From assembly GCF_030813715.1 (NCBI RefSeq), contig NZ_JAUSUZ010000001.1, positions 6,448,001 to 6,512,000 on the forward strand: DNA of 64,000 bases, given 5' to 3'. Below are positions 47,859 to 56,535 of the stretch, piece after piece. The translations under genes and the position numbers were made by a program. Under the pieces are notes generated by a model. That model did not search any database. It was not told where the DNA came from and saw nothing but the letters and a program-made list of their open reading frames with translations. The number at the start of each line of letters is the position of its first letter. Positions within the stretch are counted from its first letter, which is position 1. This stretch comes from Catenuloplanes indicus. Lineage in GTDB: Bacteria > Actinomycetota > Actinomycetes > Mycobacteriales > Micromonosporaceae.

Positions 47859-50789
47859 TTGGCCGGGGACAACGCGTCCACGAGCAACGCGACGACGGGT
47901 AAGGGGCGGATCCGGGCGACGCAGGGCAACGGCTCGGCTCCGAAGGAGTCGAAGGAGCTCAAGGGCCTCACCGTGGAGCGGGTCTGGACGACCGAGGGCG
48001 TCCACCCGTACGACGAGATCGAGTGGGAGCGCCGGGACGTCGTCATGACGAACTGGCGGGACGGCTCGATCAACTTCGAGCAGCGCGGTGTGGAGTACCC
48101 CACGTCGTGGAGCGTCAACGCGGCGAACATCGTGACCACGAAGTACTTCCGGGGCGCGGTGGGGACCCCGCAGCGTGAGTGGTCGCTCAAGCAGCTGATC
48201 GACCGGGTCGCGAAGACGTATCGCGCCGCGGGCGAAAAGTACGGCTATTTCGCGACGTCGACCGATGCCGAGATCTTCGAGCACGAGCTGACCTGGATGC
48301 TGCTGCACCAGGTGTTCAGCTTCAACTCGCCGGTCTGGTTCAACGTCGGCACCGCGTCGCCGCAGCAGGTCAGCGCGTGCTTCATCCTCTCCGTCGACGA
48401 CTCGATGGACTCCATCCTGGACTGGTACAAGGAGGAGGGACTGATCTTCAAGGGCGGTTCCGGCTCCGGCGTGAACCTGTCCCGGATCCGTTCCTCCAAG
48501 GAGCTGCTCTCCAGCGGCGGCACCGCCTCCGGCCCGGTCAGCTTCATGCGCGGCGCGGACGCGTCCGCCGGCACCATCAAGTCGGGCGGCGCCACCCGCC
48601 GGGCGGCGAAGATGGTCATCCTCGACATCGACCACCCGGACATCGAGGAGTTCGTCGAGACCAAGGCGCGCGAGGAGGACAAGATCCGCGCGCTGCGGGA
48701 CGCCGGCTTCGACATGGACCTGGGCGGTGCGGACATCGTCTCCGTGCAGTACCAGAACGCGAACAACTCGGTCCGCGTGTCCGACGAGTTCATGACCGCG
48801 GTCGAGAACGGCACCGAGTTCGGCCTGCGCAGCCGCCTGGACGGCAGCGTCATCGAGACGATCGACGCGAAGGGCCTGTTCCGCAAGGTCGCGCTGGCCG
48901 CGTGGGAGTGCGCCGACCCGGGCATCCAGTACGACGACATCATCAACGACTGGCACACGAACCCGGAGACCGGGCGGATCACCGCCTCGAACCCGTGCTC
49001 GGAGTACATGTCGCTGGACGACTCGTCCTGCAACCTGGCCTCGCTGAACCTGATGAAGTTCCTCAAGGACGACGGCGGCTTCGAGATCGAGAAGTTCGTC
49101 AAGTCGGTCGAGTTCATCATCACCGCGATGGACATCTCGATCTGCTTCGCCGACTTCCCGACCGAGCGGATCGGCGCCACCACCCGGGCGTACCGTCAGC
49201 TGGGTATCGGCTACGCGAACATCGGCGCGCTGCTGATGGCCTCCGGCCTGCCCTACGACTCGGACGGCGGCCGCACCGTCGCCGCGTCGATCACCTCGCT
49301 GATGACCGGTACCGCGTACCGTCGCTCGGCCGAGCTGGCCGGGATCGTCGGCGCGTACGACGGCTACGCCCGCAACGCCAAGGCGCACCAGCGCGTCATG
49401 CGCAAGCACGCCGCGGCGAACGACGACATAAGGGCGTTCAGCACGGTCTCCGACGCGATCCGCGAGGCGGCCGGCGAGCAGTGGACGCTCGGTAACAAGA
49501 TCGGCGAGAAGAACGGCTGGCGCAACGCGCAGGCGTCCGTGCTCGCGCCGACCGGCACCATCGGCCTGATGATGGACTGCGACACCACCGGCATCGAGCC
49601 GGACCTGGCGCTCGTCAAGTTCAAGAAGCTGGTCGGCGGCGGCTCGATGCAGATCGTCAACCAGACGGTCCCGCGCGCGCTGCGCAGCATCGGCTACCAG
49701 GAGGAGCAGATCGAGGCGATCGTCGAGCACATCGGCGAGCACGGCCACGTGATCGACGCCCCGGGCCTGAAGACCGAGCACTACTCGATCTTCGACTGCG
49801 CGATGGGCGCCCGGTCCATCTCCCCGATGGGCCACGTCCGGATGATGGCGGCCGTCCAGCCGTTCATCTCCGGCGCCATCTCCAAGACCGTCAACATGCC
49901 GGAGGACGCGACGGTCGAGGAGGTCGAGGAGGTCTACTTCCAGGGCTGGAAGCTCGGCCTCAAGGCGCTCGCGATCTACCGCGACAACTGCAAGGTCGGC
50001 CAGCCGCTCTCCGCCATGAAGAAGGAGGCTCCCGCCGAGGAGCCCAAGGCCGAGGTCGAGAAGGTCGTCGAGAAGGTCATCGAGTACCGCCCGGTCCGCA
50101 AGCGCCTCCCGAAGAAGCGCTCCTCGCAGACCGTGTCGTACTCGGTTGCCGGCGCCGAGGGCTACCTCACCGCCTCCGGCTACCCGGACGGCGGCCTCGG
50201 CGAGGTCTTCCTGAAGATGTCCAAGCAGGGCTCCACGCTCGCCGGCGTGATGGACGCCTTCTCGGTGGCCATCTCGATAGGGCTTCAGCACGGCGTCCCG
50301 CTGGAGACGTTCGTCAACAAGTTCACGAACATGCGCTTCGAGCCGGCCGGCATGACCGACGACCCGGACATCCGGATGGCGTCCTCGGTGATGGACTACA
50401 TCTTCCGTCGCCTGGCGCTGGACTACCTGGACTTCGAGACCCGCTCCGAGCTGGGCATCCTGACCGCGCGTGAGCGCGCGGCCCAGGTCGCCGCGGAGCA
50501 GGAGGCCGCGGTCGACCTGGCCGGCATGGCCGCGTCCGCCCCGGTGCCCACCAAGGCCCCGGAGCCGGTCGTCACCGCCGCCGCGGTCACCGAGCCGGCC
50601 AAGCCGGCCGACGCCAAGGTCCCGGCCCAGCCCGCACCGGTCCAGGCCCGCACCTCGACCGAGCTCCTCGAGCTGGTCCAGGGCCGCTCCGCCGACGCCC
50701 CGCTCTGCTTCACCTGCGGCACCAAGATGCGCCCGGCCGGCAGCTGCTACGTCTGCGAGGGCTGCGGCAGCACCTCCGGCTGCAGCTGA
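47859..50789 (+). CDS. nrdJ: adenosylcobalamin-dependent (class II) ribonucleotide reductase
   Basis: A 976-residue cytoplasmic enzyme that reduces ribonucleotides using coenzyme B12. Visible: the FNSPVWFNVGTA region, GGSGSGVNLSRIRSS (about 205), NPCSEYMSLDDSSCNLAS (about 377), FSNT-like and LAPTGTIGLMMDCDTTG (about 565), and a C-terminal zinc-type cysteine cluster CFTCGTKM...CYVCEGCG (about 950-970) with the redox cysteines. About 100 Ala/Pro-rich residues precede that tail. TTG start with a strong GAGGGGG. Its partner nrdR lies 60 bp upstream. Confidence 0.97.
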   Translation: MAGDNASTSNATTGKGRIRATQGNGSAPKESKELKGLTVERVWTTEGVHPYDEIEWERRDVVMTNWRDGSINFEQRGVEYPTSWSVNAANIVTTKYFRGAVGTPQREWSLKQLIDRVAKTYRAAGEKYGYFATSTDAEIFEHELTWMLLHQVFSFNSPVWFNVGTASPQQVSACFILSVDDSMDSILDWYKEEGLIFKGGSGSGVNLSRIRSSKELLSSGGTASGPVSFMRGADASAGTIKSGGATRRAAKMVILDIDHPDIEEFVETKAREEDKIRALRDAGFDMDLGGADIVSVQYQNANNSVRVSDEFMTAVENGTEFGLRSRLDGSVIETIDAKGLFRKVALAAWECADPGIQYDDIINDWHTNPETGRITASNPCSEYMSLDDSSCNLASLNLMKFLKDDGGFEIEKFVKSVEFIITAMDISICFADFPTERIGATTRAYRQLGIGYANIGALLMASGLPYDSDGGRTVAASITSLMTGTAYRRSAELAGIVGAYDGYARNAKAHQRVMRKHAAANDDIRAFSTVSDAIREAAGEQWTLGNKIGEKNGWRNAQASVLAPTGTIGLMMDCDTTGIEPDLALVKFKKLVGGGSMQIVNQTVPRALRSIGYQEEQIEAIVEHIGEHGHVIDAPGLKTEHYSIFDCAMGARSISPMGHVRMMAAVQPFISGAISKTVNMPEDATVEEVEEVYFQGWKLGLKALAIYRDNCKVGQPLSAMKKEAPAEEPKAEVEKVVEKVIEYRPVRKRLPKKRSSQTVSYSVAGAEGYLTASGYPDGGLGEVFLKMSKQGSTLAGVMDAFSVAISIGLQHGVPLETFVNKFTNMRFEPAGMTDDPDIRMASSVMDYIFRRLALDYLDFETRSELGILTARERAAQVAAEQEAAVDLAGMAASAPVPTKAPEPVVTAAAVTEPAKPADAKVPAQPAPVQARTSTELLELVQGRSADAPLCFTCGTKMRPAGSCYVCEGCGSTSGCS

Positions 50790-50806
50790 GGATCAACAGC
50801 AGGATC

Positions 50807-50842
50807 AAGGGCCTCCCGCGCGGGTACGTGCGGGAGGCCCTT
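50807..50842. terminator. bidirectional terminator between nrdJ and the HxlR gene
   Basis: A perfect 13-bp stem (50807-50819 with 50830-50842; AAGGGCCTCCCGC/GCGGGAGGCCCTT), 10-nt loop. Confidence 0.9.
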
Positions 50843-50849
50843 GCCTGTG

Positions 50850-51266
50850 TCACGCGTCGTAGGCGGCGCGGTGGGTCAGGACCTCGTCCATGTGGTCCTG
50901 GGCCCACATCTTCAGCCCGCGCATCATCGCGTGCAGCGAGAGCCCGAGCCCGGTCAGCTCGTACGTCACCGTGACCGGAACGGTTGCCTCCACGCTGCGG
51001 GTGATCAGCCCGTCGCGTTCCAGCGCGCGCAGTGTCTGGGTGAGCATCTTCTGGCTCACGCCGGCCAGCAGCCGGGACAGTTCCGAGTAGCGCATCGGAC
51101 GCGGCTCCCCGGTGCAGTCCGGCCCGCTGCCGAGCGCGGACAGGATCAGCGCCACCCACTTGTCGGAGATCCGATCGAGGAGCTGGCGGCTCGGGCACGC
51201 TGCCAGGAACGCGTCGTACTCCACCTTCGCCAGGGCCCGCCTCTCGGCCGCCGTCATCGTCGCCAT
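50850..51266 (-). CDS. HxlR-family transcriptional regulator
   Basis: A 138-residue winged-helix protein of the HxlR family: N-terminal Cys (ACPSRQLLDRISDKW), recognition region MRYSELSRLLAGVSQKMLTQ and RALERDGLITRSV, then VTYELTGLG. Many members sense reactive electrophiles or quinones through the conserved cysteine. ATG 51266 follows AAGGAG. Divergent from the aldo/keto reductase gene, its likely target. Confidence 0.9.
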   Translation of the reverse strand: MATMTAAERRALAKVEYDAFLAACPSRQLLDRISDKWVALILSALGSGPDCTGEPRPMRYSELSRLLAGVSQKMLTQTLRALERDGLITRSVEATVPVTVTYELTGLGLSLHAMMRGLKMWAQDHMDEVLTHRAAYDA

Positions 51267-51289
51267 CGCCTGCTCCTTCGGTGCCTTAC

Positions 51290-51347
51290 GTACCTTGAGG
51301 TGCGTACTTCCCAACAGGAAGTTACCCCACCAGCATGGAGTGCGTAC
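51290..51347. promoter_or_regulatory. GTAC-containing repeats in the HxlR/aldo-keto reductase promoter
   Basis: GTAC occurs at 51290, 51304 and 51344; the first two frame an imperfect palindrome (GTACCTTGAGGTGCGTAC), and GTGCGTAC recurs at 51302 and 51340 as a direct repeat. Candidate HxlR operators. Confidence 0.4.
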
Positions 51348-51367
51348 ATCGACAGAGAGGCACGCAC

Positions 51368-52231
51368 ATGTCCACGACCCTTCCCGGCGGCACCTGGACG
51401 CTCGGCGACCTGACCGTCACCCGGTTCGGCTACGGCGCCATGCAGCTCGCCGGCCCATGGGTGATGGGCCCGCCCGCCGACCGTGACGGCGCGCTCGCGG
51501 TCCTCCGGGAGGCCGCCGCGCTCGGCATCACGCACATCGACACGGCCGAGGCGTACGGCCCGCACGTCACGAACCAGCTGATCCGCGAGGCGCTGCACCC
51601 GTACCCCGAGGGTCTGCACATCGCGACCAAGGTCGGCGCCGACCGCGACGCGCAGGGCGGCTGGCCACCGGCCCGCGAGCCGGCCGCGCTCCGCCGCGCC
51701 GTCCAGGAGAACCTGCGGTCGCTCGGCCTGGACGCGCTGGACCTCGTCAACCTGCGCCTCGGCAACGCGGAGGGCCCGCAGCCCGGCTCGCTCGCCGAGG
51801 CCTTCGAGACGCTGGCCGAGCTGCAACGCGACGGCCTGATCCGGCATCTCGGCGTCAGCAACGCGACCGCCGGCCAGGTCGCCGAGGCCCGCTCGATCGC
51901 GCCCATCGTCTGCGTCCAGAACATGTACAACCTCGCGGTCCGCCACGACGACGACCTGATCGACACGCTCGCCGCCGACGACATCGCCTACGTCCCGTTC
52001 TTCCCGCTCGGCGGCTTCACCCCACTCCAGTCCTCCGCGCTCACCGCCGTCGCCACCCGCCTGCACTCCACCCCGATGGCCGTCGCGCTCGCCTGGCTCC
52101 TCCAGCGCTCCCCGAACATCCTGCTGATCCCCGGCACGTCCGCCGTCACCCACCTGCGCGAGAACATCACCGGCGCCGCCCTCCACCTCTCCACCGACGA
52201 CCTCACCGAACTCGACAAGATCGCCCATTGA
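51368..52231 (+). CDS. aldo/keto reductase
   Basis: A 287-residue NADPH-dependent (beta/alpha)8 reductase: DTAEAYGPHVTNQL (catalytic Asp/Tyr), HIATKVG (catalytic Lys), and IPGTSAVTHLREN near the C terminus for cofactor binding. ATG 51368 follows GAGAGG. Under the divergent HxlR regulator, so it may detoxify carbonyl compounds. A possible degenerate relative of the 3' repeat element lies at 52244-52292. Confidence 0.9.
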   Translation: MSTTLPGGTWTLGDLTVTRFGYGAMQLAGPWVMGPPADRDGALAVLREAAALGITHIDTAEAYGPHVTNQLIREALHPYPEGLHIATKVGADRDAQGGWPPAREPAALRRAVQENLRSLGLDALDLVNLRLGNAEGPQPGSLAEAFETLAELQRDGLIRHLGVSNATAGQVAEARSIAPIVCVQNMYNLAVRHDDDLIDTLAADDIAYVPFFPLGGFTPLQSSALTAVATRLHSTPMAVALAWLLQRSPNILLIPGTSAVTHLRENITGAALHLSTDDLTELDKIAH

Positions 52232-52405
52232 CCCCCGCAACCTGGCTTCCCGCTCGCGGCGTGGAGCCGCCCGTACGCTCGGAGCGAGGGCCGAACACAC
52301 CGGTTCTGCTGTCACCGAAGGTGACGGGCGCCACCGGGGTTGCGGGACTGTTCTAGCCTGCGTGGAGTTGATCTGGATGCAATGCAGCTACGGGGAGTTA
52401 TGTAC

Positions 52406-53209
52406 GTGAAGGCTCTGAAGACCATCGTCGTCGCTGTCTCGGCGGTTACCGTGCTGGGTGTCGCGGCCGGGTGCGGGGGTGCCGGGGACTCCGGTGCGAC
52501 GAGTGCGCCCGCGCCCGGTGGGGCGGCCACGGCGGCGCCGGAGGTGACGCCGGCGGATCCGAAGGAGGCGTTCCTGCAGGCGTTCACGGCGGTGAAGGCG
52601 GGGCACTACGCCTACACGGTCAGCGTGGACGGTACGGAGGCGTCCGGCGTCGTCTACGCACCGGGGAAGTCGTCGAGCAACTCGACGTCCGGTGAGCTGG
52701 AGGGCACGAAGTTCAGCACCGACATGGTCTACGTGGACGGCAAGGCGTACGCGAAGATGGACTTCGGGTCCGGCAACAGCGGCCTCGGCATCGACCCGGA
52801 CGCCTGGTACGAGATGGATCTGTCCGTCGCGAAGCAGCTGGACTACTCGTTCGAGCAGCAGGCGCCGTTGCAGCCGGCCTTCGAGACGTCGATCGCCTCG
52901 GTGGAGCGGGACGGCGATGCCGCGTTCACCGGCGTGTTCGACTTCGCGGCCGCGTCCGAGGGTAGCCCGAATGCGCAGACCGCGACGCTGTTGAAGGCGA
53001 TCGGCGACGCCGCGAAGACGGCCACGTTCGCGGCGGAGCTGGACGGTGCGGGCAACGTCTCCGAGCTGGTGCTCACGATCGCGAAGACGGACAAGACGCC
53101 GGAGATCAAGCAGTCGCTGACGTTCTCCGAGTTCGGTACCGCGAAGGCCCCGGAGGTGCCGGCGAACGTGCAGCCGGCGCCGGCCTCGCTGAACAACATC
53201 TACAAGTGA
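52406..53209 (+). CDS. secreted lipoprotein (LppX/LprG-like)
   Basis: A 267-residue lipoprotein: signal peptide (KTIVVAVSAVTVLGV) with lipobox VAAGC, a Thr/Ala/Pro linker, then a fold with repeated strand motifs (YTVSVDGTEASGVVYAPGKS, MVYVDGKAYAKMDF, DAWYEMDLSVAKQLDY) resembling the LppX/LprG lipid-binding family or DUF-type relatives. The GTG at 52406 has GGGGAG at 8-nt spacing, better than the ATG at 52400. Ligand unknown. Confidence 0.78.
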   Translation: MKALKTIVVAVSAVTVLGVAAGCGGAGDSGATSAPAPGGAATAAPEVTPADPKEAFLQAFTAVKAGHYAYTVSVDGTEASGVVYAPGKSSSNSTSGELEGTKFSTDMVYVDGKAYAKMDFGSGNSGLGIDPDAWYEMDLSVAKQLDYSFEQQAPLQPAFETSIASVERDGDAAFTGVFDFAAASEGSPNAQTATLLKAIGDAAKTATFAAELDGAGNVSELVLTIAKTDKTPEIKQSLTFSEFGTAKAPEVPANVQPAPASLNNIYK

Positions 53210-53215
53210 CGCCGC

Positions 53216-53248
53216 GGTGGCGGAGGCCGGATTCCGGTCTCCGCCACC
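53216..53248 (+). terminator. terminator of the lipoprotein gene
   Basis: Nested stem GGTGGCGGAG/CTCCGCCACC extended through a G-U pair into CCGG/CCGG with an ATT loop, 6 bp after the stop. Confidence 0.85.
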
Positions 53249-53443
53249 TTGGCCGTTCGCGCGCGATCCCGTCGCGGAGCGGTCCCGGTCGCGGTCCGGC
53301 GCCGCGGCGGGCGGGCGTAGGGATCCCGCTGCCGGTCGCCGGGCTCGGCCTGCTCGCGATCACCACCTCGCAGCAGCACCGCCGGCGATTCCCGCGCTCG
53401 GCTGCTAGCCGATGGGCGGAGCAGCCGCCGCACGCCGCATATC

Positions 53444-54010
53444 ATGAGCGGCGTGCCACAGCTCACGATCATCATCGCCAGTACCCGCCCAGGCCGCGCC
53501 GGTGCGCCGGTCGCCCGATGGCTCGGCGGCCGCGCGACCGCGCACGGCGGCTTCGACCTGCACATCGCCGATCTGGCCGAGATCGGCCTGCCGATGATGG
53601 ACGAGCCGAACCACCCGCGGCTCCGCAAGTACGAGCACGCGCACACGAAGGCGTGGAGCGCGATCGTGGACGCGTCGGACGCGTTCGTCATCGTGACGCC
53701 GGAGTACAACCACGGGTATCCCGCGCCGCTCAAGAACGCGATCGACTACCTGTTCCAGGAGTGGGCGCACAAGCCGGTCGGTCTGGTCAGCTACGGCGCG
53801 GTCGCCGGTGGGGTGCGGGCGGCGCAGGCGATCAAGCCGGTGTTGCAGTACCTGAAGATGATCCCGGTCAGCGAGTCGGTGATCATCCCGTTCGTCGCGA
53901 AGCACATCGTGGACGGCGAGTTCCAGGCCACGTCCGCCATCGACGCGTCCGCGACCGTGATGCTCGACGAGCTCCAGCGCCTGGAGGCGACGCTCCGGCC
54001 GCTGCGCTGA
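53444..54010 (+). CDS. NADPH-dependent FMN reductase
   Basis: A 188-residue flavodoxin-fold protein: IIIASTRPGRAG (phosphate-binding loop) and VTPEYNHGYPAPLKNAIDYL (the family signature, about residues 83-102). It reduces FMN or quinones with NADPH. ATG 53444 or GTG 53453 could be the start. The 53249-53443 gap shows no gene. Confidence 0.92.
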   Translation: MSGVPQLTIIIASTRPGRAGAPVARWLGGRATAHGGFDLHIADLAEIGLPMMDEPNHPRLRKYEHAHTKAWSAIVDASDAFVIVTPEYNHGYPAPLKNAIDYLFQEWAHKPVGLVSYGAVAGGVRAAQAIKPVLQYLKMIPVSESVIIPFVAKHIVDGEFQATSAIDASATVMLDELQRLEATLRPLR

Positions 54011-54053
54011 CCCACCTGGTGAAATCCGGCTGTCCGGTGACCTGCTGTTCCTC

Positions 54054-54059
54054 TAGCGT
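54054..54059 (+). promoter_or_regulatory. -10 box of a leaderless leader-peptide transcript
   Basis: TAGCGT (TANNNT) followed by seven bases and then the ATG of a 12-codon ORF: the geometry of a leaderless mRNA. The same TAGCGT plus 7 nt arrangement occurs at 37369. Confidence 0.5.
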
Positions 54060-54066
54060 GCCGGTC

Positions 54067-54105
54067 ATGCGTCTCGTCGTGTGCTCCCCGCCGGTCGCCC
54101 GCTGA
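54067..54105 (+). CDS. 12-residue leader peptide MRLVVCSPPVAR
   Basis: A 12-codon ORF with no Shine-Dalgarno, starting where the predicted transcript starts. It contains one Cys and a Pro-Pro pair. Its TGA (54103-54105) is exactly the loop of an 11-bp hairpin. 123 bp downstream begins a DMT-family transporter. The design suggests ribosome-dependent attenuation; cysteine (as in mycobacterial leaderless attenuators), Pro-Pro stalling or an antibiotic are possible signals. Not proven. Confidence 0.55.
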   Translation: MRLVVCSPPVAR

Positions 54106-54137
54106 GCGGGCGACCGTAAGGGCCGTCTTTCCGGCCC
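54092..54137 (+). terminator. two hairpins overlapping and following the leader ORF (attenuator candidate)
   Basis: Hairpin 1: perfect 11-bp stem CGGTCGCCCGC/GCGGGCGACCG (54092-54116) with the stop codon TGA as loop. Hairpin 2: GGGCCG/CGGCCC (54120-54137), 6-nt loop. A ribosome on the leader ORF would melt hairpin 1. Confidence 0.6.
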
Positions 54138-54228
54138 GGTGATGCCGCAAGCGCCTCGATGCGCGCGGCGGGTGGTCGCTGCCCTCACTCCGCAGCCCTG
54201 ATCCGACCATCCGCAGTGGAGCATCCGC

Positions 54229-55341
54229 ATGTCCATCGATACTTCCGCACCCGCATCCGTCGCCTCCCCGGCCGCGCGCGGCACGAATCCCCTCTGGCGC
54301 GGCATGGCGTTGATCGCCCTGGCCGCCGTGGCCTGGGGCACCGGCGGCGCGGTGGCCGCCGTGCTGTACCGCACCGGCGGCCTCGGCCCGATCGCCGTCT
54401 CCTACTGGCGTTTCGTGATCGGAGCGCTCGCCCTCGCCGGGTATCTGGCCACACGCACCGCCCGCCACCGGGCGTCGGCACGCCGGGCCTCGGCCCGCGA
54501 TGAGCACGGCGAGGCCGGCCTCGCCGTCACCGACGGCTACGCGGCCTTCCACGGCGGCGCCGGCCCGGCCGTCGCCGCACATGGCGATGCCCGTAGAGCC
54601 GCCGCGCACGGCGATGCCCGTAGAGCCGGCGCCGCGAGCGCACGCCGTCGCCGGTTCCGCCGCCTGCTGATGGCCGTCGCGACCGGCGTCGGGCTCGCCG
54701 TCTACCAGTCCGCGTTCTACGTCAGCATCGCCGAGACCGGCCTCGCCGTCGCCACCGTCGTCACGCTCGGCGCCGGTCCGATCCTGATCGCCGTCGGCGC
54801 CCGCGTCCTGCTCGCCGAACGCCTCGGCCACGCCGGTGCCGCCGCCATCACGCTCGCGCTCGCCGGCCTGGTCGCGCTGTCCCTGGACAGCGGCGCCACC
54901 GGCCCGAACCCGGCCCTCGGCATCACCTGCGCGCTCTTCTCCGCGTTCGGCTACGCCGTGGTCACGCTGATCGGCCGCACCGCCGACGGCGCCGGCGACC
55001 CGTTCCGGACCTCGCTGACCGGTTTCCTGGTGGGCGGCGTCGTCCTCACCCCGTTCGCGCTGGCCGAGGGCGTACTGCCGAGCGCTGCCGGTCTGCCGGT
55101 GACCATCGGCTGGCTGCTCTACCTGGGGGTGGTCGCGAGCGCGCTCGCCTACGGCCTGTTCTTCGCCGGCCTGGCGCAGGTGAGCGCCACCACCGCGGCC
55201 GTCGTCACGCTGCTCGAACCGGTCGCGGCCGCATTGCTCGCGGTCGTGTTCCTCGGTGAGCGCCTCACCCCGGCGGTCCTCACCGGCATGCTCCTGTTGC
55301 TCGGCGCGGTCGCCGCCCTCGCCTACCCGGCCCGCCGCTGA
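54229..55341 (+). CDS. EamA/DMT-family exporter
   Basis: A 370-residue, ten-helix inner-membrane transporter with two EamA repeats (about 20-180 and 205-360; e.g. LIALAAVAWGTGGAVAAVLY, TTAAVVTLLEPVAAALLAVV). Members export metabolites or amino acids; the substrate is not known. Between helices 2 and 3 there is an extra loop of about 60 Ala/Arg/His-rich residues, with a tandemly duplicated AAHGDARRA, absent from typical members. ATG follows GGAG. Preceded by a leader ORF and hairpins at 54067-54137. Confidence 0.88.
   Translation: MSIDTSAPASVASPAARGTNPLWRGMALIALAAVAWGTGGAVAAVLYRTGGLGPIAVSYWRFVIGALALAGYLATRTARHRASARRASARDEHGEAGLAVTDGYAAFHGGAGPAVAAHGDARRAAAHGDARRAGAASARRRRFRRLLMAVATGVGLAVYQSAFYVSIAETGLAVATVVTLGAGPILIAVGARVLLAERLGHAGAAAITLALAGLVALSLDSGATGPNPALGITCALFSAFGYAVVTLIGRTADGAGDPFRTSLTGFLVGGVVLTPFALAEGVLPSAAGLPVTIGWLLYLGVVASALAYGLFFAGLAQVSATTAAVVTLLEPVAAALLAVVFLGERLTPAVLTGMLLLLGAVAALAYPARR
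54574..54627 (+). repeat. 27-bp tandem duplication inside the DMT transporter gene
   Basis: Units 54574-54600 and 54601-54627 differ by two silent changes and encode AAHGDARRA twice in the extra cytoplasmic loop. Confidence 0.85.
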
Positions 55342-55348
55342 CCCGCGC

Positions 55349-55380
55349 CCGCCTCCCGCCCGGCCCGGGGCGGGAGGCGG
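55349..55380. terminator. terminator after the DMT transporter
   Basis: A perfect 13-bp stem (CCGCCTCCCGCCC/GGGCGGGAGGCGG) with a 6-nt loop, 7 bp after the stop. The following gap to 55553 shows no gene. Confidence 0.85.
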
Positions 55381-55553
55381 CCGCGCCAGCCCCCCGTCTG
55401 ATCACGGCCGGGCTTCGGCGGCGTCAGCTGGCCGCCGGATCCCGGCCGAGAGGCGGCCACGTCGGCCGCCGCCCGGCGAGGTGGGAGTCAGCCTCGTCGA
55501 CCGGGCGCCGATGGAGCCGGCCGGCGGTCTCGTTCACCCATCACGAGTCGCGC

Positions 55554-56429
55554 CTACTCCTGCCCGGGCGCCTTCGCCGCTCCGGCGTCGCCCAGCGCCC
55601 GTGGCCGCGACGCGTCCGTGATCCACTCGCTCCACGAGCCGACGTACAGCGCCGCGTCCTTCCGTCCGGCCAGATGCAGGGCCAGCACCGTGTGTGCGCC
55701 GGTCACCCCGCTCCCGCAGTACGCGCCGACCAGCTCGGCCTCCGGCGTCACGCCGGCCGCGGCGAAGCGATCGCGCAACTGGCCCGCCGCCAGGAAGCGG
55801 CCGTCCGGCCCGGTGTTCCCCGCGGTCGGCACGTTGACCGCGCCCGGGATGTGCCCCGGAGCCGCGTCCACCGGCTCGACCTCACCGCGGTAGCGTTCCG
55901 GTGCCCGCGCGTCGATCAGCACGCCACCGGCCGCGACGGTCGCGGCACCGGCCGCGTCCAGCACCGGCAGGCCGCCGGTCCGGACCGTGAAGTCGCCCAC
56001 GTCGGTTCCCGGCACCTCGGACGTGATCTCGAATCCGCCGGACCGCCAGGCCCGGAACCCGCCGTCCAGCACCCGTACGTGCGGGTGCCCGGCCCAGCGC
56101 AGCGTCCACCAGGTGCGCGCCGCGGCCCACTGGTCGCCGTCGTCGTAGACGACGACCGGACGGGACGCGGACACCCCGGCTGCGCGCAGCGCGTCCTGCA
56201 GCACGGTGGGGTCGGGCAGCGGATGCCGGCCGTGCTCGCCGGGCGGGCCGCTGAGCGAGGCGTCCAGGTCGACGAAGACGGCGCCGGGCAGGTGGCCGGC
56301 CAGGTAGTCGTCGCGGCCGGGCGGGCCGGTGAGCCGCCAGCGCACGTCGAGCAGCGTCGGGGCCGCTCCGGAGCGCAGGAGCGCGGCGAGCGCTGAGGCA
56401 TCGATGAGAAGTTCGTCCGGTAGGGTCAC
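55554..56429 (-). CDS. sulfurtransferase (two-rhodanese, thiosulfate/3-mercaptopyruvate type)
   Basis: A 291-residue protein with two rhodanese domains. The N-terminal one is inactive (LIDASALAALLRSGAAPTLL); the C-terminal one carries the active Cys in YCGSGVTG (about residue 233). The CGSGVT loop favours 3-mercaptopyruvate over thiosulfate in family comparisons. Cytoplasmic. GTG start with AGGGA upstream; divergent from the DtxR-family gene. Confidence 0.92.
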   Translation of the reverse strand: MTLPDELLIDASALAALLRSGAAPTLLDVRWRLTGPPGRDDYLAGHLPGAVFVDLDASLSGPPGEHGRHPLPDPTVLQDALRAAGVSASRPVVVYDDGDQWAAARTWWTLRWAGHPHVRVLDGGFRAWRSGGFEITSEVPGTDVGDFTVRTGGLPVLDAAGAATVAAGGVLIDARAPERYRGEVEPVDAAPGHIPGAVNVPTAGNTGPDGRFLAAGQLRDRFAAAGVTPEAELVGAYCGSGVTGAHTVLALHLAGRKDAALYVGSWSEWITDASRPRALGDAGAAKAPGQE

Positions 56430-56505
56430 AAGTCCCTAGTCAACACCACCCTTCGGCACTTGCCCTTACCATTCTGCGGCCAAGTCTGGTGCCGGGTTCG
56501 CAAGG

Positions 56506-56511
56506 TAGAAT
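56506..56511 (+). promoter_or_regulatory. -10 element (TAGAAT) of the DtxR-family gene
   Basis: TAGAAT about 25 bp before the GTG start, with GGGAGGG between them. No clear iron box is seen. Confidence 0.4.
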
Positions 56512-56535
56512 CGCCATCCAGGGAGGGCTGCCGTC

